A stretch of 38,129 nucleotides of DNA from Tyzzerella sp. UBA1042 (GTDB lineage Bacteria; Bacillota; Clostridia; Lachnospirales; Anaerotignaceae), in contig DCDZ01000017.1 in the NCBI GenBank assembly GCA_002316675.1, forward strand, positions 107,543 to 145,671, in the 5' to 3' direction. Positions 31,078 through 38,129 of the stretch are shown here, piece after piece (position 1 is the stretch's first letter; every line of letters starts with the position of its first letter). The notes below the pieces were generated by a model. It was not told the DNA's origin. It saw nothing but the letters and a program-made list of their open reading frames with translations, and searched no databases. The position numbers and the translations under genes were made by a program.

Positions 31078-31662
31078 ATGGAAAACATATATACAAAGGT
31101 TGGAGCGGCAAAAACAAGCAACAAAATGAGTACAAAAATGATGGTATCTCTGGCCATGCTGGCGGCCATTTCAATTGTATTGGTGGCGGCAATCCACTTT
31201 CCCTTAATTCCGGCGGCGGCATTTTTAGAATATGACCCTGCGGATATTCCGATTTTAATCGGGACATTTGCTTTTGGGCCTGTGGCAGGCTTATTGCTTA
31301 CCATTGTTGTTTCTGTGGTGCAGGGGCTTACGGTGAGTGCCAGCGGCGGAATCATTGGCATTGTAATGCATATTTTTGCAACAGGTGCCTGTGCCTTTGT
31401 GGCAGGAACCATTTACAAAAAAAATAAAACAAGAAAAAATGCGGTGCTTGCCTTGGTTGTGGGTGCTTTGGTGCAAACTGTAGCAATGGTGATCATGAAT
31501 ATGATTTTTACCCCCTTATTTATGGGGCAGCCCCTTGAGGTGGTACTTTCTATGCTTGTTCCCATTATCATCCCCTTTAATTTATTAAAGGCCGGAATCA
31601 ACGGTACCATAACATTTTTGCTGTACAAATCCATTTCCCATCTGTTAAAGGGAAATGCATAA
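31078..31662 (+). CDS. ribU: Riboflavin ECF transporter S component RibU
   Basis: A 194-aa membrane protein with about six helices. The ECF S-component signature near the N-terminus (KMMVSLAMLAAISIVL, then PLIPAAAFLEYDPADIP) is typical of RibU, which binds riboflavin and docks on the ECF-T/ATPase module encoded elsewhere. GGAGGAGA precedes the ATG. FMN riboswitch control upstream confirms the vitamin. This organism probably imports flavin precursor rather than relying only on synthesis; no rib biosynthetic genes are in the window. Confidence 0.95.
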   Translation: MENIYTKVGAAKTSNKMSTKMMVSLAMLAAISIVLVAAIHFPLIPAAAFLEYDPADIPILIGTFAFGPVAGLLLTIVVSVVQGLTVSASGGIIGIVMHIFATGACAFVAGTIYKKNKTRKNAVLALVVGALVQTVAMVIMNMIFTPLFMGQPLEVVLSMLVPIIIPFNLLKAGINGTITFLLYKSISHLLKGNA

Positions 31663-31687
31663 ATCATTTTTTCAAAGTGTAAAGAAG

Positions 31688-31731
31688 AAAGGCTTTTCCT
31701 TTGTTTGACGGCAAAGGGGCGGCCTTTTTTT
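31688..31731 (+). terminator. Terminator of ribU
   Basis: Nested stems AAAGGC/GGCCTTT and CCTTTG/CAAAGG followed by a long T-run. Confidence 0.8.
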
Positions 31732-31771
31732 GTTTTTACAAAAAGCAAAAAACGATTTATCAATTTTTTTA

Positions 31772-31800
31772 TTGTCACGGTAGAAGAGATTGCATATAAT
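31772..31800 (+). promoter_or_regulatory. Promoter of ddl-murI
   Basis: TTGTCA (31772-31777), 17 bp, TATAAT (31795-31800), 46 nt before the ddl start. Confidence 0.85.
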
Positions 31801-31846
31801 GGTACTGATTGGACTCAGCTTTTAGGAGCAGAAAAGAGGTTTATTT

Positions 31847-32920
31847 ATGAACAAAAAAACGATAGTCGTACTATTCGGCGGACAGTCGTCGGAGCATGAG
31901 GTTTCCAGAATGTCCGCAACAACGATGATAAATGCCATTGATAAAGAAAAGTATCAGATTATCCCCGTGGGTATTACCAAAGAGGGGCAATGGCTTATTT
32001 ATACAGGCCCTACAGAGCATATTAGTACCGGTCAGTGGGAGAAATATGCAACCCCCGCAATCATAAGCCCCGATGCAAAGCAGAAGGCGTTATTGAAGAT
32101 TGTAAACGGTCATGTAAAGGTAATCCCTGTGAATGTGGTGATTCCCGCACTGCACGGCGCATGGGGAGAGGACGGCACCATTCAGGGGCTTTTGGAAATG
32201 GCACGTATCCCTTATGTGGGCTGTGGGGTATTGTCTTCCGCCGTTTGTATGGATAAGGTTTTTACAAAGCTAATTGCAAAAAGCGCCTCTATTCCTCAGG
32301 CGAAATATATTTGGTTTCAAAAGGAAGAGTTGGAAGATGGGGGGAGGCTGGCAGAGCGGGTGGAAAAGCGCTTGGGCTACCCTTGCTTTGTGAAGCCTGC
32401 CAATACAGGCTCCTCCGTGGGCATCAGCAAGGTGAAAAATAGGGAAGCCCTGTTGGAGGCCATGCATACCGCAGCACAATATGACAGAAAAATCATTGTG
32501 GAGGAAGGCATACTGGGCAGGGAATTTGAATGTTCCGTGCTTGGCAACGAAACCCCGGCTGTCAGCGGCGTGGGCGAGGTGCTTCCTGCAGCGGAATTTT
32601 ATGATTATGACGCAAAATATAACAACAGCGAATCCCGCACGGTGATTCCTGCGAACATTACCCCTGAGGAAGAAAAGGCAATCCGCAAAATAGCCGCAAA
32701 AATCTATCAGGCGGTGGATGGCAGCGGCTTGGCCCGTGTTGATTTTTTTCAGGAAGAAGAGACAGGGCGCATTTTGTTTAATGAAATAAACACCATGCCC
32801 GGCTTTACCGCCATCAGTATGTATCCCATGCTGTGGGAGACGGCGGGGGTGACAAAGATGGAATTGATGGATTGTTTGATAGAATTGGCACTCACCCGAG
32901 ATAGCGGAATACGAGGCTGA
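31847..32920 (+). CDS. ddl: D-alanine--D-alanine ligase
   Basis: A 357-aa ATP-grasp enzyme joining two D-Ala for peptidoglycan. N-terminal GGQSSEHEVS (11-20), PALHGAWGEDGTIQG near 98, ATP-grasp KPANTGSSVGISK near 180, EFECSVLG near 225 and metal-binding FNEINTMPGFT near 305-315 are intact. The Y or F specificity position before the omega loop and the overall pattern fit Ddl rather than D-Lac or D-Ser ligases, though I cannot settle that by eye. It heads a wall operon with murI 17 nt downstream. Confidence 0.95.
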   Translation: MNKKTIVVLFGGQSSEHEVSRMSATTMINAIDKEKYQIIPVGITKEGQWLIYTGPTEHISTGQWEKYATPAIISPDAKQKALLKIVNGHVKVIPVNVVIPALHGAWGEDGTIQGLLEMARIPYVGCGVLSSAVCMDKVFTKLIAKSASIPQAKYIWFQKEELEDGGRLAERVEKRLGYPCFVKPANTGSSVGISKVKNREALLEAMHTAAQYDRKIIVEEGILGREFECSVLGNETPAVSGVGEVLPAAEFYDYDAKYNNSESRTVIPANITPEEEKAIRKIAAKIYQAVDGSGLARVDFFQEEETGRILFNEINTMPGFTAISMYPMLWETAGVTKMELMDCLIELALTRDSGIRG

Positions 32921-32937
32921 GAGAAAGAAGGAACCTT

Positions 32938-33741
32938 ATGGATAAAAGACCAATTGGTATATTTGACTCGGGCGTGGGCGGATTGACGGTGGTAAAACAG
33001 GTTATGAAGGTAATGCCCCATGAAAATATTGTTTACTTTGGTGACACTGCCCGTCTGCCCTATGGCAGCAAATCAAAAGAGGCAGTGACGAAATTCTCCA
33101 AGCAAAATGTACGGTTTTTGCTGACAAAGGAAGTGAAGGCGATTATTGTTGCCTGCAATACAGCCAGCTCCAACAGCTTGGAGGAGCTGCAGCAGACCTT
33201 TGCCGTGCCCATTTTCGGTGTGGTGGAGGCCGGTGTGGGGGAAGCCCTTTGTTCTACACAAAACAAGAAAATTGGCGTAATTGGTACGGCGGGTACGGTA
33301 CGCTCCGGCGCCTATGAAAAAATGATTTGCAGGCAGGATGAAACAATACAGGTGTTTTCCAAAGCATGCCCTCTTTTTGTGCCCTTGGCCGAAGAGGGCT
33401 GGACGGAAAATGAGGTGGCCCGGCTGGCGGCAGAAAAATATCTGGAGGATTTTATGAAAGAAGGGGTTGATGCCTTGGTTTTAGGCTGTACCCATTATCC
33501 CTTACTTAAGCGGTGCATCGGCGGCGTTGTGGGGGAAGGGGTAAAATTGGTGGATCCTGCCAAGGCTACGGCAAAGCAGGTAAAGCTTTTTTTGCAGGAA
33601 AAGAGCCTGTTGAACCTTGCAGAGGACACCGGAGAAAGCACCTTTTATTTGAGCGATTATACGGATATGTTTTATTCTATTTGCCAAAAGGCCTTAAAGC
33701 AGGGGTATATGCCGGAAATTATTGACATAGAAAAGTTCTAA
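32938..33741 (+). CDS. murI: Glutamate racemase
   Basis: A 267-aa cofactor-independent racemase giving D-glutamate for peptidoglycan. The substrate and catalytic motifs are present: FDSGVGGLTV (9-18), first catalytic Cys73 in VACNTASSN, second Cys184 in GCTHYPLL. The start has AAGGAACC upstream. It shares the transcript with ddl, and the HD-GYP gene 105 nt on may be read through from it. Confidence 0.96.
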   Translation: MDKRPIGIFDSGVGGLTVVKQVMKVMPHENIVYFGDTARLPYGSKSKEAVTKFSKQNVRFLLTKEVKAIIVACNTASSNSLEELQQTFAVPIFGVVEAGVGEALCSTQNKKIGVIGTAGTVRSGAYEKMICRQDETIQVFSKACPLFVPLAEEGWTENEVARLAAEKYLEDFMKEGVDALVLGCTHYPLLKRCIGGVVGEGVKLVDPAKATAKQVKLFLQEKSLLNLAEDTGESTFYLSDYTDMFYSICQKALKQGYMPEIIDIEKF

Positions 33742-33846
33742 AATGAGGAAAGGCTGATGCTTCATCGGGCTGCAAAAGCAGCTCTATTTCTGAAGGACAA
33801 GCTGTGTTGCAGGATATGGCACGGGGATCAAAAAAGGAGGTAATGC

Positions 33847-34980
33847 ATGGCTGCGGAAGAAAAAAAGACGATTTTAATTGTGGATGATATGGATGTAAAT
33901 CGTGCGATACTGCGGGAAACTTTCCGGGAGAGGTTTACCATATTAGAAGCGGCAAACGGCATAGAGGCTCTGGATTTGGTTGCCCGGCATGGCGAGGGGT
34001 TAGCGGCCATATTACTGGATATTATTATGCCGGTGATGGATGGGTTTGAGGTTCTTAAGGTTTTGCATGAACGGAAGGTTATGGAGAAGGTACCCGTTTT
34101 TTTGATTACGTCGGAATGCACGGAGGAATCCACGCTGTTAGGATATGAATTAGGCGTTATGGATGTGATCGAAAGGCCCATTGTTCCCCATATTGTGAAA
34201 AAACGCATTGAGAGCGTGATTGAACTTTCTGCTATGCGCAATCAATTAAATGCTCAGGTTGCAGATCAGGAAAGAAAACTGGATGAGAAGACAAAAAGGA
34301 TTCATGATCTCAACCATGCAATGATTGGGGCTTTGGCCACGGCCATTGAGTTTCGTGACTGTGAAAGCGGGGAGCACGTAAAGCGGATACACGATTTTAC
34401 ATTATTTTTACTGCACAACACGGCTTTCGGCAAGGGGATGGAGGAGCGGGAAATGGATAACATTGCCACCGCCGCCATCATGCACGATGTGGGAAAGATT
34501 GCCATTGCCGATTATATTTTGAACAAGCCGGGCAGGCTCACTGCCGAGGAATTTGAAATCATGAAAACCCATACCCTGCGGGGGTGTGAGCTGTTAGACC
34601 AGATTCCGGCGATCCACCATAATTCTGTTTACCGCTATGCTTATGATATCTGCAGGCATCATCACGAAAGATGGGACGGGCAGGGGTATCCCGATGGATT
34701 AAAGGGGGATGCCATCTCCCCTTGGTCTCAAATTGTCTCCTTGGCGGATGTATATGACGCCTTAACCAGCCAAAGGGTGTACAAAGAGGCCTACTCCCAT
34801 GAGAAGGCCGTGGCAATGATTTTAAATGGAGAGTGCGGCGTTTTTAACCCGGTATTGATACAGGAATTTTTGCGGCTTTCGTCGGAAATCAAAGAAATGA
34901 TGGAAATACGGCAAGGTGGGGATCGAGATGAAGCAGGAGCGGAAGGAACGGCTGACCAAGGCAGGGGTGAATCTGCCTAA
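33847..34980 (+). CDS. Response regulator with HD-GYP c-di-GMP phosphodiesterase domain
   Basis: A 377-aa protein. The REC domain (1-125) has acidic pocket DD13-14 and phospho-acceptor Asp58 in LLDIIMP; the usual Lys before Pro is Arg here (ERPI). A coiled linker (about 130-160) leads to the HD-GYP domain: H213-D214 (MHDVGK), HTLRG, HHERWDGQGYPDG with Gly-Tyr-Pro at 280-282, so catalysis looks intact. It should hydrolyse c-di-GMP when phosphorylated. The tail (about 355-377) is acidic and Gly-rich and overlaps the Hpt gene. GGAGG precedes the ATG. No histidine kinase is nearby. Confidence 0.94.
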   Translation: MAAEEKKTILIVDDMDVNRAILRETFRERFTILEAANGIEALDLVARHGEGLAAILLDIIMPVMDGFEVLKVLHERKVMEKVPVFLITSECTEESTLLGYELGVMDVIERPIVPHIVKKRIESVIELSAMRNQLNAQVADQERKLDEKTKRIHDLNHAMIGALATAIEFRDCESGEHVKRIHDFTLFLLHNTAFGKGMEEREMDNIATAAIMHDVGKIAIADYILNKPGRLTAEEFEIMKTHTLRGCELLDQIPAIHHNSVYRYAYDICRHHHERWDGQGYPDGLKGDAISPWSQIVSLADVYDALTSQRVYKEAYSHEKAVAMILNGECGVFNPVLIQEFLRLSSEIKEMMEIRQGGDRDEAGAEGTADQGRGESA

Positions 34981-35275
34981 GGGAAGAAAGCGGTTTATGG
35001 ACAACGAGGGGCTTTATGAGGACTTTTTGAATAAATTTCCCCAAGATAGAAATATGTATTTGCTGGAGGAGGCCTTGCAGGCAGAAAAAGCGGAGGAGGC
35101 CTTTCATGCAGCCCACACCTTATTGGGGTTAGCGGCAAATTTATCTCTGGAGGCCCTGGCCCAAGCACTGCGCCCTGTGACAGAAGCCTTGCGGGGCGGC
35201 GATATTGCAGCGGCAAAAAGCAGTATGCCAAAGGTGAAGGAGATCTATATCGCCATGATAGCGGCATTCAATTAA
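34928..35275 (+). CDS. Histidine phosphotransfer (Hpt)-like protein
   Basis: A 115-aa helical protein, start ATG 34928 with AAGGTGGGG upstream, overlapping the HD-GYP gene by 53 nt, so translation is coupled. The four-helix Hpt signature is visible: EEAFHAAHTLLGLAANLSLEAL, with His63 as putative phospho-acceptor. The canonical HTLKG Lys is Leu (HTLLG), which is unusual. Role: relay between a hybrid kinase elsewhere and the REC domain next door. It closes the operon before a strong terminator. Confidence 0.8.
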   Translation: MKQERKERLTKAGVNLPKGRKRFMDNEGLYEDFLNKFPQDRNMYLLEEALQAEKAEEAFHAAHTLLGLAANLSLEALAQALRPVTEALRGGDIAAAKSSMPKVKEIYIAMIAAFN

Positions 35276-35280
35276 AATAA

Positions 35281-35325
35281 AAAGGGTATCCCAACAGTCG
35301 GTTGACCATTGGGATACCCTTTTTT
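35281..35325 (+). terminator. Terminator of the HD-GYP/Hpt unit
   Basis: AAAGGGTATCCCAA and TTGGGATACCCTTT form a 14-bp perfect stem with a T-run. Confidence 0.95.
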
Positions 35326-35541
35326 AAGGGGAAGAAGTAGAAAGAATGTTATTATATGGGGGAGAATAACATCCTCAGTAGTCAGTATTGCCGGATGGCA
35401 GCGGAAATATTCTAAATAATTAAAAAATTCAAGCAGTATCCCATTTCATTTGCAGTGCTGTGGGGACAGGCTTCTTTTTCGGGGGAAAGGGTGATCAAGT
35501 CACAAAAACAGTTAAGAATGGTTATTATTTAGTAAAAAATA
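35326..35541. other. Intergenic region ahead of trxA
   Basis: Contains an 8-nt perfect inverted repeat, ATGTTATT (35346-35353) and AATAACAT (35365-35372), of unknown meaning. Otherwise I see no gene or RNA motif. Confidence 0.45.
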
Positions 35542-35570
35542 TTGACCTTCTCTTTTTTCTATGCTATACT
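35542..35570 (+). promoter_or_regulatory. Promoter of trxA
   Basis: TTGACC (35542-35547), 17 bp, TATACT (35565-35570), 61 nt before the start. Confidence 0.88.
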
Positions 35571-35630
35571 CAAAAAAAAGAGAATAGACTTTGTAATTTT
35601 GGATAAAATCACAAGTAGGAGGAATGAACA

Positions 35631-35945
35631 ATGCTGCAGATTAAATCAGATAAATTTCAAAAAGAAGTAATTGAGAGTAAAGTGCCCGTTTTGGTTGATT
35701 TTTCAGCTACATGGTGCGGCCCTTGCAAAATGATGGGCCCGGTTTTGGAACAGCTTTCTGCCGAATATGAAGGAAAGGCAAAGGTTTTTAAGGTTGATAT
35801 TGATGAATCTTCGGATTTGGCGCAGAAATATCAGATTATGAGTGTGCCAAACATGATTTTCTTTAAGGACGGCAAGCAGGTGGACGCAGTGCTTGGTGTG
35901 ACCCCTCCTACAATTTTGAAGCAGAAGCTTGATGAAATGGTGTAA
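35631..35945 (+). CDS. trxA: Thioredoxin
   Basis: A 104-aa thioredoxin with redox motif WCGPC (Cys29 and Cys32), the cis-Pro SVPN segment near 75 and DFSATWCGPCK core. The full fold is present and there is no signal peptide, so it is the cytoplasmic general disulfide reductant. AGGAGG precedes the ATG. Monocistronic, between its own promoter and terminator. Confidence 0.97.
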   Translation: MLQIKSDKFQKEVIESKVPVLVDFSATWCGPCKMMGPVLEQLSAEYEGKAKVFKVDIDESSDLAQKYQIMSVPNMIFFKDGKQVDAVLGVTPPTILKQKLDEMV

Positions 35946-35973
35946 TAAGGAAAAACACTCCCCATAGATATAT

Positions 35974-36017
35974 AAATGTAAAGCACTCTGGAAGGAATTT
36001 CGGGGTGCTTTACATTT
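35974..36017 (+). terminator. Terminator of trxA
   Basis: AAATGTAAAGCAC and GTGCTTTACATTT form a 13-bp perfect stem with an 18-nt loop followed by ATTTTA. Confidence 0.85.
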
Positions 36018-36034
36018 ATTTTAGCGCAAGCGTG

Positions 36035-36176
36035 TAGAAAAATTTTTCTAAAGTAAGTATACAGTATACTATAATCAAAAATAATTTGGAAAATTGTATG
36101 CGTTTTCATACATTTATCATAAAAGCATTGGTATTTTTGTAGATACAAAAAAAATCTTGTACATAAAATTGTACAA
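36035..36176. repeat. Cluster of short perfect palindromes
   Basis: Three palindromes lie in AT-rich DNA upstream of the lactate permease leader: TAGAAAAATTTTTCTA (36035-36050), AGTATAC-A-GTATACT (36056-36070) abutting a TATAAT box (36070-36075), and TTGTAC…GTACAA (about 36157-36176). They may be operator sites for the permease gene. Confidence 0.45.
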
Positions 36177-36205
36177 TTTGCAAAAAACACCTGAAAAAGA
36201 TGACG

Positions 36206-36234
36206 TTGACACCCATAAAACTACATGGTATTGT
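36206..36234 (+). promoter_or_regulatory. Promoter of the lactate permease leader
   Basis: TTGACA (36206-36211), 17 bp, TATTGT (36229-36234). Transcription would begin near 36241, about 290 nt before the permease start. Confidence 0.8.
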
Positions 36235-36276
36235 TTTTCTATTCCATTTTAAGATATGTGAAAAGAGGTTTTTCTT

Positions 36277-36414
36277 ATGCATTGTGTTGGGGCAGTGATA
36301 ACGCAATATGGCGTTGCACGAGTCATTCGTCTTTTGATTCGTGAAAATTTTGGACAGAGTGAAGTAGCCTGTTGTCATGGAATGCCTCTAAAATATGAAA
36401 TAAGAGTGAACTAG
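36277..36414 (+). CDS. 45-codon leader ORF ahead of the lactate permease gene
   Basis: MHCVGAVITQ… of 45 residues, ATG at 36277 with AAAGAGG about 9 nt upstream, ending at TAG 36414. It contains a CC pair (near residue 33) and lacks a hydrophobic helix. Within it the RNA can fold into AACGC/GCGTT and CACGAGTCA/TGATTCGTG stems, so the region may act as structured leader RNA rather than, or as well as, a peptide. It is enclosed by a promoter and a terminator. No family recognised. Confidence 0.4.
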   Translation: MHCVGAVITQYGVARVIRLLIRENFGQSEVACCHGMPLKYEIRVN

Positions 36415-36436
36415 GTTCTTAGTGATAAAAAAGAGG

Positions 36437-36477
36437 AAAGGACTTATGGCGATGGCCATGGGTCCTTTTGCTTTTTT
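36437..36477 (+). terminator. Leader terminator before the lactate permease gene
   Basis: AAAGGAC (36437-36443) pairs with GTCCTTT (36462-36468), with an inner ATGGC/GCCAT stem, and is followed by TTGCTTTTTT. It ends 56 nt before the permease start, so it can act as an attenuator of the permease gene. Confidence 0.8.
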
Positions 36478-36533
36478 CAAAAATGGATGGGAAAACAGAA
36501 GTATGCTCAAATGACGAAGAGGAGATGGTTAGA

Positions 36534-38066
36534 ATGGATTTTATCATGGCACTTAGCCCCCTGATGTTTATATTGGCGGGTATTATCGTTTTCAGAATGC
36601 CTGCAATGAAGGTAGCACCCCTAGGGCTGGTGTACATTATCCTTCTCGCCTTTACATACTTCAGCCCTGCCGATGCAGTATTTCAAGATACCGTGGCCAT
36701 GATAGACGGTTTGCTGTGGAAGGGAATCAAAGAGGGCACAAAAATTGTTATGCTGGTTTTCTCCTCCTTTTTGCTGTTGAATTTGATGCAGCGCTCCGGG
36801 GCAATGAAGCAGGTGCAGAATACCTTGGCCTGCGTTACCGATGACCGCAGGGCGCAGCTCATTATTGTAGGCCTTATGGTGCCTATTTTCCTGGAGGGCG
36901 CCGCCGGTGCAGGCTCCCCCGCCGCCATTGCCGCCCCGTTTTTGGTTGGGTTAGGCTTTCACCCGATTGTTGCCATTGTGGTTGCCCTTTTGGGGGATGC
37001 CACACCCTGTTCTTGGGGCGGTGCCGGCCTTACCACCATTACAGGCGGCGCTTATTTGGTGGAGCAGGGGGTGAGTACCGCCGCATTGAATTCCGCCATG
37101 GTGGGCAGAATTCATATGTTCGGTGTTTTTGTGATTCCCTTTTTGATTGTGATGATTGCTTTTGGGAAAAAAGGGTTTAAAGGCATACTTCCATATTTAG
37201 TATTTTCGGGAATCAGTACTGGCGGCATTATGTTTGTGCTTTCCAATTTTATTGGCCCCGAAATTACCAGCCTTGGCACGGGGTTGTTATCCATTGCTTG
37301 TTCCATCGTGTATTTAAAGCTGATAAAAATCAAAACACCGGAGGAATTTCGTTACAAAGGGGAACAATGTGGGTGCAGTGATGAAACAGCCTATCGGCGG
37401 TTTTCCTCCTTTCATGCATTGTCGCCCTATTTAGTATTGTTAATTTTACTTCCCGTTGTGCGTTATACCGTACCCTTTTCTATCCTAACTACCTTTGGAT
37501 ATATCGTTTGGGTGGATGTGGTTGTATTTTTATGCGCCTGCATGGGCTGTGTTATTTTGGGCATAAGCAGGGAGGGCTTTTTTGATACAATGAAGCAGAC
37601 CATTTTGCGGGTGATGCCGGTATTGATTACCATGGGCTCCCTATTGACGGTTTCTTATATTATGCAAAGCAGCCAGACCGGGATGATCCAGTTAATCGCA
37701 ACCACCCTTGCCGATGCGGCAGGGCCTTTGTATCCCGGGGCGGCAGTGGCAATCGGTTCTGCAGGGGCCTTTATTACGGGCACAGGCCTTGGCTCCAATA
37801 TCATGTTTGCACCCATGCATTTGAATGCTGCCAATATGCTGGGGCTCAATCCCGTTACGGTATTTGCGGGACAGAATGCGGGGGCATCTTTAGGGAATCT
37901 CATTTGTCCCAACAACGTGGTTGCCGCCTGTGCAACGGTGGGCATTATTGGGAAAGAGGGGGAGGTTTTAAAGCGTACCCTGGCGGTATTTGCTGTTATT
38001 TTGACCCTATATATGAGTTTGAATATGATTTATACCCATGTTCTTTTTACAGGTTTCGGCTTATAA
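36534..38066 (+). CDS. lctP: L-lactate permease family protein (LctP/GlcA type)
   Basis: A 510-aa carrier with about 12-13 membrane helices. The family's glycine-rich hairpins are clear: FLEGAAGAGSPAAIAAPFLVGLGF near residue 115 and GAAVAIGSAGAFITGTGLGSNIMF near 405-425, with GQNAGASLGNLICPNNVVAA near 450. It moves lactate (or glycolate) with protons across the cytoplasmic membrane. The start is ATG 36534, 9 nt after GAGGAG; upstream in-frame ATGs lie in the leader terminator. No lactate dehydrogenase or electron-bifurcating Etf genes are in view; the window ends 63 nt after the stop. Confidence 0.9.
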   Translation: MDFIMALSPLMFILAGIIVFRMPAMKVAPLGLVYIILLAFTYFSPADAVFQDTVAMIDGLLWKGIKEGTKIVMLVFSSFLLLNLMQRSGAMKQVQNTLACVTDDRRAQLIIVGLMVPIFLEGAAGAGSPAAIAAPFLVGLGFHPIVAIVVALLGDATPCSWGGAGLTTITGGAYLVEQGVSTAALNSAMVGRIHMFGVFVIPFLIVMIAFGKKGFKGILPYLVFSGISTGGIMFVLSNFIGPEITSLGTGLLSIACSIVYLKLIKIKTPEEFRYKGEQCGCSDETAYRRFSSFHALSPYLVLLILLPVVRYTVPFSILTTFGYIVWVDVVVFLCACMGCVILGISREGFFDTMKQTILRVMPVLITMGSLLTVSYIMQSSQTGMIQLIATTLADAAGPLYPGAAVAIGSAGAFITGTGLGSNIMFAPMHLNAANMLGLNPVTVFAGQNAGASLGNLICPNNVVAACATVGIIGKEGEVLKRTLAVFAVILTLYMSLNMIYTHVLFTGFGL

Positions 38067-38129
38067 ATATTCCTTTTTGGAATCGCAGCAGCTATCATTT
38101 TATACGAGCTTCCTGTGATAAAGTAGAAA

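Noticed and set aside
1..38129. CRISPR array, prophage or integron
   Set aside because: I found no regularly spaced repeats, no integrase, capsid or terminase genes and no cas-like proteins; the only repeats are those listed.

Overview
The window reads as part of a chromosome of a low-GC Gram-positive anaerobe of the class Clostridia, most like the Lachnospirales. Evidence: an scfA/scfB (SCIFF) cassette, which is characteristic of Clostridia; the cdaA-cdaR-glmM and rpsF-ssb-rpsR gene orders; strong GGAGG ribosome binding sites; consensus sigma-A promoters; and FMN and yybP-ykoY riboswitches. The genus cannot be fixed from this sequence. Most of the window is core chromosome with small accessory pockets; there is no CRISPR array, rRNA operon, prophage or intact transposon.

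Layout. 0-2.6 kb: the start of a secreted repeat protein cut by the window edge, an unrecognised 473-aa protein with an HTH-like N-terminus, and a gene-poor stretch with a REP-like hairpin. 2.6-6.3 kb: the cdaA-cdaR-glmM operon (c-di-AMP synthesis and cell-wall precursor) and tRNA-Arg(CCT). 6.6-11.3 kb: a small membrane protein, then on the minus strand an OpuC-type compatible-solute ABC transporter with a BusR-like GntR/RCK_C repressor gene upstream. 11.5-15.5 kb: SCIFF peptide scfA (GTG start), its radical SAM maturase scfB, a PLP decarboxylase and a TSUP permease. 15.6-19.7 kb (minus): a three-gene operon of a cytoplasmic LRR protein, a VWA/metallopeptidase-like protein and a MoxR AAA+ ATPase. 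19.7-21.7 kb: an AT-rich pocket with two tandem related small membrane proteins, then a ferredoxin and a small unknown protein. 21.8-24.6 kb: a yybP-ykoY (Mn2+) riboswitch and P-type cation ATPase. 24.8-28.9 kb: tex, an MBL-fold hydrolase, and an XRE regulator with a membrane partner. 29-30.5 kb: rpsF-ssb-rpsR followed by a decayed IS3-family remnant. 30.7-35.3 kb: FMN riboswitch and ribU, ddl-murI, and an HD-GYP response regulator with an Hpt protein. 35.5-38.1 kb: trxA, then a promoter/45-codon ORF/terminator leader ahead of an L-lactate permease gene.

How parts fit together. The most coherent story is c-di-AMP: cdaA makes it, GlmM is a known inhibitor of CdaA, and about 5 kb away lie a BusR-like repressor (RCK_C is a c-di-AMP-binding fold) and an OpuCA ATPase with C-terminal CBS repeats (also a c-di-AMP-binding site in relatives). 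The opu promoter carries a 9-bp inverted repeat around its -10 box that could be the operator. The best candidates for under-described biology are the LRR/VWA/MoxR operon, the structured leader of the lactate permease gene, and the tandem small membrane protein pair.
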